Shown: positions 43,296 through 51,385, numbered from the stretch's first letter. The stretch is DNA of 64,000 nucleotides from Aldehydirespirator sp963667505 (GCA_963667505.2 OY763490.2:1240001-1304000), one strand, 5' to 3'. The notes: generated from the letters alone by a model not told the origin. Translations and numbers: made by a program.

Positions 43296-45470
43296 ATGAT
43301 GAGACGATTGCGATGGTTCACGGTCGTGTTCGCCGTGTTCGGGCTGATAGCGGCCTCGTGCGGCGACGACGGCGACGACGCCGCGGACACAGCCGCCGAC
43401 GCGGCCGCCGCCCAGGCCGAGGCCGACGCGGCCGCTGCTCAGGCCGAGGCCGACGCGGCCGCCACCCGGGCTGACGAGGCCGCCGCGAGGGCCGAGGCGG
43501 CCGAAGCCGCCCTGGAGGCTGCCAGAGCCGAGGCGGAGGGGTCGGTGGATCCGGATGTCGTGGCCGAGCTCGAGGCGGAACTGGAAGCGGCCCAGGCCGA
43601 AGCCGAGGCCGCTCAGGCCGAGGCTGACGCGGCCGCCGCCGCCGCAGAAGAGGCCGCGGCCGCCGCCGAGGCCGACACCGGCGAGGCCGACACGATGGAT
43701 GAAGCCGAGCCGTTGCGGGCCGCAGTGGTGACACCCAGCGCGGAGAACGACCTGGCCTTCAGCCAGTCCATCGTGGACGCCCTGCACCGTATGGAGGACG
43801 CCGGGCTGCTCAGCGAGGTCGCGGTCTCTCCGGGCCTGTTCGTGGTCGAGGACGCCGGGCTGGCGCTGCGCGACTACGCCGAGTCGGGCTACGACCTGGT
43901 CATAGCCCACGGCTCGCAGTACGGCGGTCTGCTCGAGGAGATCGCCCCCGACTTCCCCGGCACCGCCTTCGCCTGGGGCACCTCGGTGGAGACCTTCGGA
44001 CAGGCCAACATCTCGGCCTACACCACGTCTTCCGACGAGGGCGGTTTCGTGATGGGGCTCATGGCCGCAGAGCTGGCCGGCGACTCGCCGGTCGGGGTCA
44101 TCGGCCCGATCGAGGTCGGCGACGCCAAGCTGTACGTGGACGGCTTCGTGGCCGGCGTGGAGGCCGGCGGCGGCACCGCCAACTCGGTGTACACCGACTC
44201 CTTCGCCGACGTGCAGCTGGCCGCGGAGGCCGCGCAGTCCTTCATCGACAACGGCCACGCAGTTCTCACCGGCACCGCCCAGATGACCGTGGGCGCCATC
44301 GGGGTGGCCCGCGAGAACGGCGTCCCCTGGTTCGGCACCCAGTCCAACCAGACCAGCGTGGCGCCCGAGGTCGTGGTGGCCAGCCAGGTGTACCGCTGGG
44401 ACGTCGTCCTGGACGACCTAGTGGCCGACATCCAGATGGGCCAGATGGGCGGAAACTCCTATGAGATCAACTTCGCCAACGGAGGGCTCGTGCTCGAGTA
44501 CAACGACGACTACGACCTTCCCGCCGACGTGCGGGCCACGGGCGACGCGGCCGTGGCCGACTTCATGGCCGGCGACGCGGAGCCGTTGCGGGCCGCGGTG
44601 GTGACTCCCAGCGCGGAGAACGACTTGGCCTTCAGCCAGTCCATCGTGGACGCCCTGCACCGTATGGAGGACGCCGGGCTGCTCAGCGAGGTCGCGGTCT
44701 CTCCGGGCCTGTTCGTGGTCGAGGACGCCGGGCTGGCGCTGCGCGACTACGCCGAGTCGGGCTACGACCTGGTCATAGCCCACGGCTCGCAGTACGGCGG
44801 CCTGCTCGAGGAGATCGCCCCCGACTTCCCCGGCACCGCCTTCGCCTGGGGCACCTCGGTGGAGACCTTCGGACAGGCCAACATCTCGGCCTACACCACC
44901 TCCTCGGACCAGGGCGCGTACGCCATGGGCCTGGCCGCGGCGGTGATCGCCGGCGACTCGCCGGTGGGGATCATCGGCCCGATCGAGGTCGGCGACGCCA
45001 AGCTGTACGTGGACGGCTTCGTGGCCGGCGTGCAGGCCGGCGGCGGCACCGCCAACTCGGTGTACACCGACTCCTTCGCCGACGTGCAGCTCGCCGCGGA
45101 GGCCGCGCAGTCCTTCATCGACAACGGCCACGCGGTGCTCACCGGCACCGCCCAGATGACCGTCGGCGCCATCGGGGTGGCCCGCGAGAACGGCGTGCCG
45201 TGGTTCGGCACCCAGTCCAACCAGACCTCGGTCGGACCCGAAGTGGTGGTGGCCAACCAGGTGTACCGCTGGGACGTGGTGCTCGACGACCTGGTGCGCG
45301 ACATCCAGCAGGGTCAGATGGGAGGCAACTCCTACAAGATCGACTTCGCCAACGGCGGGCTCGTGATCGAGTACAACGACGCCTACGACCTGCCGGCGGA
45401 TGCCCGTTCGGCGATCGAGGACGCGGTGGCGGGCTTCGAGGACGGCTCGCTGTCCACCGGCGTCGGCTGA
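43296..45470 (+). CDS. BMP-family lipoprotein with two near-identical binding domains (BMP-B)
   Basis: A 724-residue lipoprotein, about twice the family length. Residues 1-21 are a signal peptide with a lipobox ending at Cys22 (GLIAASC). Residues ~30-135 are an Ala/Glu-rich helical stalk. Residues 138-428 and 429-719 are two copies of the same BMP binding domain (each opens with EPLRAAVVTPSAENDLAFSQ). The period is exactly 291 codons. Most of the DNA is almost identical between copies, with a divergent patch near repeat residues 108-133 and in the last ~70 residues. The ATG at 43296 is supported by AGGAGGGAG (43279-43287). It delivers substrate to the BMP-B permeases. Confidence 0.9.
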   Translation: MMRRLRWFTVVFAVFGLIAASCGDDGDDAADTAADAAAAQAEADAAAAQAEADAAATRADEAAARAEAAEAALEAARAEAEGSVDPDVVAELEAELEAAQAEAEAAQAEADAAAAAAEEAAAAAEADTGEADTMDEAEPLRAAVVTPSAENDLAFSQSIVDALHRMEDAGLLSEVAVSPGLFVVEDAGLALRDYAESGYDLVIAHGSQYGGLLEEIAPDFPGTAFAWGTSVETFGQANISAYTTSSDEGGFVMGLMAAELAGDSPVGVIGPIEVGDAKLYVDGFVAGVEAGGGTANSVYTDSFADVQLAAEAAQSFIDNGHAVLTGTAQMTVGAIGVARENGVPWFGTQSNQTSVAPEVVVASQVYRWDVVLDDLVADIQMGQMGGNSYEINFANGGLVLEYNDDYDLPADVRATGDAAVADFMAGDAEPLRAAVVTPSAENDLAFSQSIVDALHRMEDAGLLSEVAVSPGLFVVEDAGLALRDYAESGYDLVIAHGSQYGGLLEEIAPDFPGTAFAWGTSVETFGQANISAYTTSSDQGAYAMGLAAAVIAGDSPVGIIGPIEVGDAKLYVDGFVAGVQAGGGTANSVYTDSFADVQLAAEAAQSFIDNGHAVLTGTAQMTVGAIGVARENGVPWFGTQSNQTSVGPEVVVANQVYRWDVVLDDLVRDIQQGQMGGNSYKIDFANGGLVIEYNDAYDLPADARSAIEDAVAGFEDGSLSTGVG
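43707..45452 (+). repeat. 873-bp in-frame tandem duplication (two copies)
   Basis: Copy 1 is 43707-44579 and copy 2 is 44580-45452, joined with no linker. The first ~300 bp of the copies differ at only a handful of positions. Copy 1 ~44027-44100 (copy 2 ~44900-44973) diverges, then near-identity returns, then the 3' part from about 44361/45234 diverges again. Confidence 0.95.
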
Positions 45471-45508
45471 GCCGGACGCTCCCGGCCACCGGCTGAGAGG
45501 CCGTTTCG

Positions 45509-47056
45509 ATGACGAGCGCTCCGGAGGAGCGTGAGGCGGCGCCGCTGCTGGAGATGCGCGGCGTCACCAAGCGCTTCCCCGGAGTGCTCGCCAACGACTC
45601 GGTCCACTTCGACGTCCAGGCCGGGGAGATCCACGCCCTGCTGGGCGAGAACGGGGCGGGCAAGAGCACGCTGATGAAGATCCTGTTCGGGCTGTACGCG
45701 CCCGACCAGGGCGAGATCCTGCTCGACGGCGAGCGCTCGCGGGTGCGCTCGCCCGCCTCGGCCATCGCCGCGGGGATCGGCATGATCCACCAGCACTTCA
45801 TGCTGGTGCCGACGCTGACCGTCACCGAGAACGTGGCGCTCGGGCTGAAGTCCAGCCGTCCCGGCCGGCCCGACCTGGCCGCGGTGCGAGCCCGCATTGT
45901 GGAGCTGTCGGAGGCCTACGGTCTCGACGTGCAGCCCGACGCCTACCTGTGGCAGCTCGCGGTGGGGGAGCGCCAGCGGGTGGAGATCATCAAGGCCCTG
46001 CTGCGGGAGGCCCGGCTGCTGGTGCTGGACGAGCCCACCGCGGTGCTCACCCCCGGCGAGGTGGACGACCTGTTCGTGACGCTGCGCCGCATGGCCGACG
46101 ACGGGCGGGGCCTGGTGTTCATCTCCCACAAGCTGCACGAGGTGCTGGCCCTGGCCGACCGGATCACCGTGCTGCGCGACGGCTGCGTGGTGGGCACCAC
46201 CGTCCCTGCCGACACCGACCGGGAGGGGCTGGCCCACATGATGGTGGGCCGGCCGGTCAAGCTGGCCCCGGACATGGCCGAGACCGACGACCGGGGCGTG
46301 CGGCTGAGCATCCGAGGCCTGACGGTGTTCGGCGACCGGGGCACCGAGGCGGTGAACGACCTCGACCTCGACGTGCGGGGCGGGCGCATCCTCGGCATCG
46401 CGGGCGTGTCGGGCAACGGCCAGCGCGAGCTGGCCGAGGCGGTCGCCGGCCTGCGGCCGGTCACCACGGGCAGCGTGTCGATCGACGGCATGGACGTGAC
46501 CGGGGCGGAGCCGAGGCAGGTGCGCAACGCCGGGTTGGCCTTCATCCCCGAGGAGCGCATGCGCGACGGTGCCATCGGCAGTTTCAGCGTCTCGGAGAAC
46601 CTCATGCTGCTCGCCCACGGTGAGGCTCGGTTCTCCCGGCGGGGCGTGCTGAGGACGAACGCGATCCGCAGCCACGGCGTTGGCTTGGTGGAGGAGTACG
46701 CGGTCAAGACGCCCGACCTGTCCACCACCACCAGTTCGCTGTCAGGGGGCAATATCCAGAAGCTGATCCTGGCCCGGGAACTGGACGGCGAGCCGCCGGT
46801 GCTGCTGGCCGCGCAGCCAACCCGGGGCGTGGACATCGGCGCGGCCGAGTACATCCACGAGCGTCTGGTGGCCCAGCGGGAGCGGGGCACGGCGATCCTG
46901 GTCATCTCCGAGGACCTCGACGAGGTGATGGCGCTGTCCGACGAGGTAGCGGTGATGTTCGAGGGCCGGATCGTGGCCGTGGTGCCCCGTGCCGAGTGCA
47001 CCGTCCAAGGCCTGGGCCTGCTGATGGCCGGCGGGGGAGAGGCATCCGCCGCCTGA
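45509..47056 (+). CDS. Double-ABC ATPase of the BMP-B importer
   Basis: A 515-residue tandem ATPase: Walker A GENGAGKST, Walker B LLVLDEPTAVLTP, second half IAGVSGNGQRELAEA and LSGGNIQKLILARE with QPTRGVD. It is closely parallel to the ATPase at 31965 but clearly not a recent copy. It starts 38 nt after the double binding protein and ends the BMP-B unit. Confidence 0.93.
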   Translation: MTSAPEEREAAPLLEMRGVTKRFPGVLANDSVHFDVQAGEIHALLGENGAGKSTLMKILFGLYAPDQGEILLDGERSRVRSPASAIAAGIGMIHQHFMLVPTLTVTENVALGLKSSRPGRPDLAAVRARIVELSEAYGLDVQPDAYLWQLAVGERQRVEIIKALLREARLLVLDEPTAVLTPGEVDDLFVTLRRMADDGRGLVFISHKLHEVLALADRITVLRDGCVVGTTVPADTDREGLAHMMVGRPVKLAPDMAETDDRGVRLSIRGLTVFGDRGTEAVNDLDLDVRGGRILGIAGVSGNGQRELAEAVAGLRPVTTGSVSIDGMDVTGAEPRQVRNAGLAFIPEERMRDGAIGSFSVSENLMLLAHGEARFSRRGVLRTNAIRSHGVGLVEEYAVKTPDLSTTTSSLSGGNIQKLILARELDGEPPVLLAAQPTRGVDIGAAEYIHERLVAQRERGTAILVISEDLDEVMALSDEVAVMFEGRIVAVVPRAECTVQGLGLLMAGGGEASAA

Positions 47057-47082
47057 GAGGACGCCCAAGGCCGCCGGAACGG

Positions 47083-47088
47083 TACGGT
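47083..47088 (+). promoter_or_regulatory. Putative -10 element for the groES-like gene
   Basis: TACGGT fits TANNNT and ends 8 nt before the GTG at 47097. Confidence 0.45.
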
Positions 47089-47096
47089 TGTGCCCC

Positions 47097-47480
47097 GTGA
47101 CTCCTCCCAAGGCCCGCTCCGACGGCGCGACCCGGAGCAAGGCCGCGCATGCGCCCCACGACGACGACCGCCTGCCGGTCAAAATGCTGAACGACCGGAT
47201 CCTGGTGGCCATGGGCGAGGCCGAAGGGGAGCGGCGCTCCACCGGCGGGATCCTGATCCCGGCGACGGCCCAGGTGGGCAAGCGCCTGACCTGGGCCGAG
47301 GTGGTGGCGGTCGGCCCCAACGTGCGGGCCATGCAGGAGGGCGACCGGGTGCTGTTCAACCCCGAGGACCGCTACGAGGTCGAGGTCCGCGGCCACGACT
47401 ACATCATCCTGCGCGAGCGCGACGTCCACGCGGTGGCCGCCGAACGCCTAGACGAAGGCAGCACCGGCCTCTATCTGTAG
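47097..47480 (+). CDS. groES: GroES-like co-chaperonin
   Basis: A 127-residue Cpn10-fold protein. VKMLNDRILVAM opens the fold, ERRSTGGILIP is the mobile-loop region that touches GroEL, and VVAVGPNVRAMQEGDRVLF follows. The N-terminus has a ~28-residue basic/polar extension not usual for GroES. No groEL is adjacent, so this may be a second, specialised GroES. The GTG at 47097 fits a leaderless start. Confidence 0.8.
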   Translation: MTPPKARSDGATRSKAAHAPHDDDRLPVKMLNDRILVAMGEAEGERRSTGGILIPATAQVGKRLTWAEVVAVGPNVRAMQEGDRVLFNPEDRYEVEVRGHDYIILRERDVHAVAAERLDEGSTGLYL

Positions 47481-47580
47481 GCCGTCGAGGGCATCGGAGC
47501 CCCAGACGAGTCTGAGGTGGGTTCCTGATATGAGTCCGCGCGCTGGGCCACCGGATTGGATGTCAGCCATGTCGCGACCA

Positions 47581-47621
47581 GTTGACAATCAGGTTGACAA
47601 CTAGTTGACAGGCAGTCGACC
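47581..47621. repeat. GTTGACA repeats spaced by about one helical turn
   Basis: GTTGACA at 47581, 47593 and 47604, then the variant GTCGACC at 47615 (steps of 12, 11 and 11 bp). They lie in the 209-nt gap between groES and hisI, on one face of the helix, as expected for cooperative protein binding. The rest of the gap (47481-47689) shows no other gene. Confidence 0.6.
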
Positions 47622-47676
47622 AGGGGCGCGTGCGAGCCTGAGGAGCGCTGTGTCGCGCGGCTGGTTGCGCAGTGCT

Positions 47677-47682
47677 TAGGCT
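47677..47682 (+). promoter_or_regulatory. Putative -10 element of hisI (leaderless)
   Basis: TAGGCT followed by 7 nt and the GTG at 47690. hisI needs its own promoter here because it is separated from the other his genes. Confidence 0.55.
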
Positions 47683-47689
47683 TGCGGGC

Positions 47690-48064
47690 GTGAACGGATT
47701 GCGGATCGAGGCTGGCGACGAGGCGCTGGCGGCCGTCAAGTACAACGCGGACGGGCTGGTGCCAGCCATCGTGCAGGACGCCTCCACCAAGGCGGTGCTG
47801 ATGATGGCCTGGATGAGTGCCGAGACTCTGGCGCTGACCCTGGCTGAGGGCCGGACCGTATTCTGGAGCCGGTCGCGTCAGGAGATCTGGCGAAAGGGCG
47901 AGACCTCCGGCGAGCGCCAGTGGCTGCGGGAGGCGTACTACGACTGCGACGGCGACACCCTGCTGTTCGTGGTCGAGCAGGAGGGCGGCGGCGCTTGCCA
48001 CACCGGCAAGTACTCGTGCTTTTTCCGCTCATTCGACGGCAACATTCCGGCCGACGCGGGCTGA
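47690..48064 (+). CDS. hisI: Phosphoribosyl-AMP cyclohydrolase
   Basis: A 124-residue monofunctional HisI without the HisE pyrophosphohydrolase domain. It opens the purine ring of PR-AMP in histidine synthesis. Motifs: YNADGLVPAIVQDASTKAVL, MAWMSAETLALTL, TVFWSRSRQEIWRKGETSG and the metal-binding CDGDTLLF and GACHTGKYSCFFR. It lies next to trpE and 31 kb away from hisF. Confidence 0.96.
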   Translation: MNGLRIEAGDEALAAVKYNADGLVPAIVQDASTKAVLMMAWMSAETLALTLAEGRTVFWSRSRQEIWRKGETSGERQWLREAYYDCDGDTLLFVVEQEGGGACHTGKYSCFFRSFDGNIPADAG

Positions 48065-48110
48065 ACCTCGATCCAGCGCCGTGCACCGATGCCCTCCCGC
48101 TCCGCACGGT

Positions 48111-48185
48111 GCCGACTCCCGATGACGGCTCCACCGGGAATGCACAGCGCCGGCTCCCGATGACGGCTCCGCCCGGCCTGCACAG
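48111..48185 (+). repeat. 38-bp direct duplication spanning the trpE start
   Basis: A 37-base segment (48111-48147) recurs at 48149-48185 with a few changes. Both copies contain an ATG in the same context (48122 and 48160), but only the second is in the trpE frame because the 38-bp period shifts the frame. Confidence 0.8.
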
Positions 48186-49704
48186 TCCAGGCCTCGACGA
48201 GTTCCGGTCGCTGGCCCGGGCCTATCGGGTGGTGCCGGTGTGGCGGGAGGTGCTGGCCGACCTGACCACCCCGGTGGCGGCCTTCGCCCGGCTGGTGGGC
48301 CGCGAGGACGGCTTCTTGCTGGAGTCGGTGGAGCACGCGGAGCGCTGGGGTCGCTGGTCGTTCATCGGCCGCAATCCCCGGGCCCGGCTCGTGGCCCGGG
48401 GCCGCAGGGTGGAGGTGGACGGCGACCTGGGGGTTGAGATCCCGCACGACGACGGCGTGCTCGCCGCCCTCGAAGTGCTGCTGGGCCACTACCGCGCCCC
48501 CACGGTCGACGGGCTGCCGCCCCTTCACGGCGGCCTCGTCGGCTACCTCGGCTACGACGTCGTGCGCGAGGTCGAGCACCTGCCGGAGACTCCACCCGAC
48601 GACCGAGGCCATCCCGATGCGGTGATGTCGCTGATCGGCGATCTTGCCGTCTACGACCATTGGCGTCAGCGTGCCACTCTGATCTCCAACGTGCTGGTGC
48701 CCGACGGGGCCGACGACGCCATGATCGACCGCCTCTACGACGAGGCGGTCGAGCGGGTGGAGTCGATCGCCGCCGACGGAGCCAAGCCGCTGGACGAGCC
48801 GCTGGTGGTGCCGCCAGGCCCCACCGACGGCGCCGACGGGCCCGAGGTTGCGACCGTGTCCACCATGGGCCGCGACCTCTACTGCGAGGCGGTGGAGGTC
48901 GCCCGGGAGCACATCTTCGCCGGAGACATCTTCCAGGTCGTGTTGTCGCAGCGCTTCGACTTCGAACTGGACGCCGACGCCTTCGACGTCTACCGGGTGC
49001 TGCGCCAGGTCAACCCGAGTCCCTACATGTACTTCCTGCGCCACAACGGCCTCGAAGTGGTGGGCAGCTCGCCCGAGCCAATGGTGCAGCTGCTGCGAGG
49101 ACAGGTGATCAGCCGCCCCATAGCCGGCACCCGGCGCCGGGGCGCCACCGACGAGGAGGACCGGCGACTGGCCGCCGAGCTGGCCGAGCATCCCAAAGAG
49201 GTGGCCGAGCACGTCATGCTGGTGGACCTGGCCCGCAACGATGTGGGAAGGGTCGTGGAGTTCGGAACCCTCAACCTCGATGAGATGATGACCCTTGAGC
49301 GCTACAGCCATGTGATGCACCTGACCTCGCAGGTGTCGGGGCGCCTGGCCGCGGATGCCACCCCCATCGACGTTCTCAGGGCGACGCTGCCCGCGGGCAC
49401 CGTGTCGGGCGCGCCCAAGGTGCGGGCCATGGAGATCATCGACGAACTGGAGCCGGCCAAGCGAGGTCCCTACGCCGGGGTCGTGGGCTATCTCGACTTC
49501 TCGGGCAACATCGACACCGCCATCGCCATCCGCACCATGCTCGTCGCCGGCGGTCGGGCGTCGGTGCAGGCCGGCGCCGGGATAGTTGCCGACTCGGTGG
49601 CCACCGACGAGCACGCCGAGTGCGAGAACAAGGCCAAGGCCCTGCTCGCCGCAGTGCCCGCGGCCCGCCGCATGACTGAAGCCCGCCGCCAAGCAGGGAT
49701 GTAG
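48160..49704 (+). CDS. trpE: Anthranilate synthase component I
   Basis: A 514-residue chorismate-binding enzyme making anthranilate with a TrpG glutaminase, which is not in the window. N-terminal VPVWREVLADLTTPVAAF, LLESVEHAERWGRWSFIG, then IFQVVLSQRF, PSPYMYFLRHNG, AEHVMLVDLARNDVGRV and TLPAGTVSGAPKVRAMEII. The ATG at 48160 is the first in-frame start that gives a normal N-terminus. No trp attenuator leader is evident. Confidence 0.95.
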   Translation: MTAPPGLHSPGLDEFRSLARAYRVVPVWREVLADLTTPVAAFARLVGREDGFLLESVEHAERWGRWSFIGRNPRARLVARGRRVEVDGDLGVEIPHDDGVLAALEVLLGHYRAPTVDGLPPLHGGLVGYLGYDVVREVEHLPETPPDDRGHPDAVMSLIGDLAVYDHWRQRATLISNVLVPDGADDAMIDRLYDEAVERVESIAADGAKPLDEPLVVPPGPTDGADGPEVATVSTMGRDLYCEAVEVAREHIFAGDIFQVVLSQRFDFELDADAFDVYRVLRQVNPSPYMYFLRHNGLEVVGSSPEPMVQLLRGQVISRPIAGTRRRGATDEEDRRLAAELAEHPKEVAEHVMLVDLARNDVGRVVEFGTLNLDEMMTLERYSHVMHLTSQVSGRLAADATPIDVLRATLPAGTVSGAPKVRAMEIIDELEPAKRGPYAGVVGYLDFSGNIDTAIAIRTMLVAGGRASVQAGAGIVADSVATDEHAECENKAKALLAAVPAARRMTEARRQAGM

Positions 49705-49709
49705 AGGCC

Positions 49710-50669
49710 GTGGCAGTCGTCGCCGCCCTTGTCCCCAGGGATGTCGTGCGGGTCACCGGCACGGACGCGGCCAGCTTCCTGCAGGGTCAGATCTCCCAGG
49801 ACGTCGAGGCGGTAGCAGCAGGCGAGTCGGCCTGGTCGCTGGTGCTGGCACCCCAGGGAAAGGTGGCCGCCTGGTTCCGGCTGACCCGTAACCGTGACGG
49901 CGACTCGTTCCTGATTGACCTCGACGCCGGTTTCGCCGGGGCATTGACGACCCGTCTGGAGAGGTTCAAACTCAGGGTCGACGCGACGTTCGAGGTGCTG
50001 TCCGGCTGGCAGATGCTGTCGGTCCGGCGCGGTCCACGCGCCGTCGCACACCCCGACGCGCGCGACGATCCACGCGCCGCCGCACACCCCGACGCGCGCG
50101 ACCGTCCACGCGCCGTCGCACACCCCGATGCGCCCGACGACCTCGGCGAGGTGCCCGCGGAATTGCGGGCCGACGTGCATTGGCCCGGATTCGAGGGAAT
50201 CGACCTGCTGGGCCCAAAGGTGGCCCCTCCGGCGGGCTTGCGGCTCGCCGACATGGCCGAGTGGGAGGCGGCCCGCATCCGGGCGGGCTGGCCCGCCATG
50301 GGACTTGAGCTCACAGACCGCACCATCCCGGCCGAGATAGGTGGGCTGGTGGAGGCGTCGGTGAGCTTCACCAAGGGCTGCTACACGGGTCAGGAGCTGG
50401 TGGCCCGCATCGACAGCCGGGGCGGGAACGTGCCCCGGCCGGTGCGCCTGCTGGAGATCGACGGCCACGCCAGCGTGGCCCCCGGCGCGGAAATCGTGGT
50501 GGAAGGCAGAGCGGTGGGCGAGGTCACCTCGGCCGCGGCGGACAAGGCCGCAGGCCTGACGGTGGCGCTGGGCACGGTGCACCGGCGGGTGGAGCCGCCC
50601 GCGGAGGCGGAGGTGGCGGGCCGTCGCACAGCTGTCCTGGCCACGCCGCCGCATCTGAAATCGGTGTGA
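49710..50669 (+). CDS. ygfZ: YgfZ/GcvT-domain folate-binding protein with a repeat insertion
   Basis: A 319-residue member of the YgfZ family, which helps Fe-S cluster assembly or repair. The hallmark KGCYTGQELVARIDSRGG is intact. N-terminal VTGTDAASFLQGQISQDV is typical. Residues 110-145 are a 12-residue unit repeated three times (RAVAHPDARDDP type), not family sequence. It starts with GTG 5 nt after trpE and is probably co-transcribed. Given the number of Fe-S enzymes here, a supporting role is plausible. Confidence 0.9.
   Translation: MAVVAALVPRDVVRVTGTDAASFLQGQISQDVEAVAAGESAWSLVLAPQGKVAAWFRLTRNRDGDSFLIDLDAGFAGALTTRLERFKLRVDATFEVLSGWQMLSVRRGPRAVAHPDARDDPRAAAHPDARDRPRAVAHPDAPDDLGEVPAELRADVHWPGFEGIDLLGPKVAPPAGLRLADMAEWEAARIRAGWPAMGLELTDRTIPAEIGGLVEASVSFTKGCYTGQELVARIDSRGGNVPRPVRLLEIDGHASVAPGAEIVVEGRAVGEVTSAAADKAAGLTVALGTVHRRVEPPAEAEVAGRRTAVLATPPHLKSV
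50037..50144 (+). repeat. 36-bp in-frame triplicate inside ygfZ
   Basis: Units start at 50037, 50073 and 50109, each 12 codons beginning CGC GCC and encoding RAxAHPDAxD-type sequence. Differences between units are few. Confidence 0.93.
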
Positions 50670-50728
50670 GAAACGGGTATGCAGGGCCCGTTTCGTCGCC
50701 AATTTCGGGCCATCGTGGGGCGCGCACC

Positions 50729-50734
50729 TACGAT
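50729..50734 (+). promoter_or_regulatory. Putative -10 element of the J-domain gene (leaderless)
   Basis: TACGAT followed by 6 nt and the ATG at 50741. Confidence 0.5.
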
Positions 50735-50740
50735 GGCCGG

Positions 50741-51289
50741 ATGGATCCGTATGCGGTGCTGGGCGTGGCCCGCGACGCGCCGCTCGACGAGATCCGTCGG
50801 GCCTACGTGGCGCTGGCTCGCAGCACCCATCCCGACGTGCGGGGCGACGATCCGGCCGCCGCCGAGCATATGCGTCGCATCAACCTGGCCTGGGAGACCC
50901 TCTCCGACGCCGACGCCCGGGCCGCGCTGGACCGGCAGTTAAGGAATCAGCTCCGCTCAGGCCCCGCGAGCACCGGTTCCCCAGCGTCGTCAGGCGACAG
51001 CCGCCTCGAGTCCGACTGGGACGACGACGTCGACTTCGACCGGGACGGCAGCCATGACCACTTCGACGGCGACGACCGTGCCATCACCGCCGGCGAACTG
51101 CCCGCATGGATGAGGCTGGGAGCGCCCGCCGCATTTGTGCTGGGCGTCTTCGCGGTCATCTTCGGCGCGATGGTCGGAGCATTCTTCCTGGTCCGGCTCG
51201 GCCTGTTGACACTGGGCCTCTCGGTTGTGATCTTCGTGCTGTCGCCGTTCGTGGTGCTGGTGCGGAGCCGGGGTGGGCCGATGCGATGA
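50741..51289 (+). CDS. J-domain protein with two C-terminal membrane segments
   Basis: A 182-residue protein. Residues 1-66 are a DnaJ N-domain (MDPYAVLGVARDAPLDEIRR) with the essential His30-Pro31-Asp32. An acidic Asp/Ser linker (~75-115) leads to two hydrophobic helices (AFVLGVFAVIFGAMVGAFFL and LGLSVVIFVLSPFVVLV). It would recruit DnaK to the membrane; the client is unknown. The start is supported by the -10 spacing; a longer reading frame opening at 50666 is less likely. Confidence 0.83.
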   Translation: MDPYAVLGVARDAPLDEIRRAYVALARSTHPDVRGDDPAAAEHMRRINLAWETLSDADARAALDRQLRNQLRSGPASTGSPASSGDSRLESDWDDDVDFDRDGSHDHFDGDDRAITAGELPAWMRLGAPAAFVLGVFAVIFGAMVGAFFLVRLGLLTLGLSVVIFVLSPFVVLVRSRGGPMR

Positions 51290-51373
51290 GAGGCGACGCC
51301 GCGACGCTGTCGTCGAGCCTCGACAGGGCGCGGCAGCTTCGTCCGCATCAGACCGCGCCGGTCTCGAAGCCAC

Positions 51374-51379
51374 TAGCGT
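51374..51379 (+). promoter_or_regulatory. Putative -10 element of trpF-trpB-trpA (leaderless)
   Basis: TAGCGT followed by 6 nt and the GTG at 51386, identical in sequence and spacing to the hisD element. Confidence 0.6.
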
Positions 51380-51385
51380 CGGAGC

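Noticed and set aside
48065..48159. Trp attenuator or T-box before trpE
   Set aside because: No leader peptide with clustered Trp codons, no terminator/antiterminator pair and no T-box sequence was seen.
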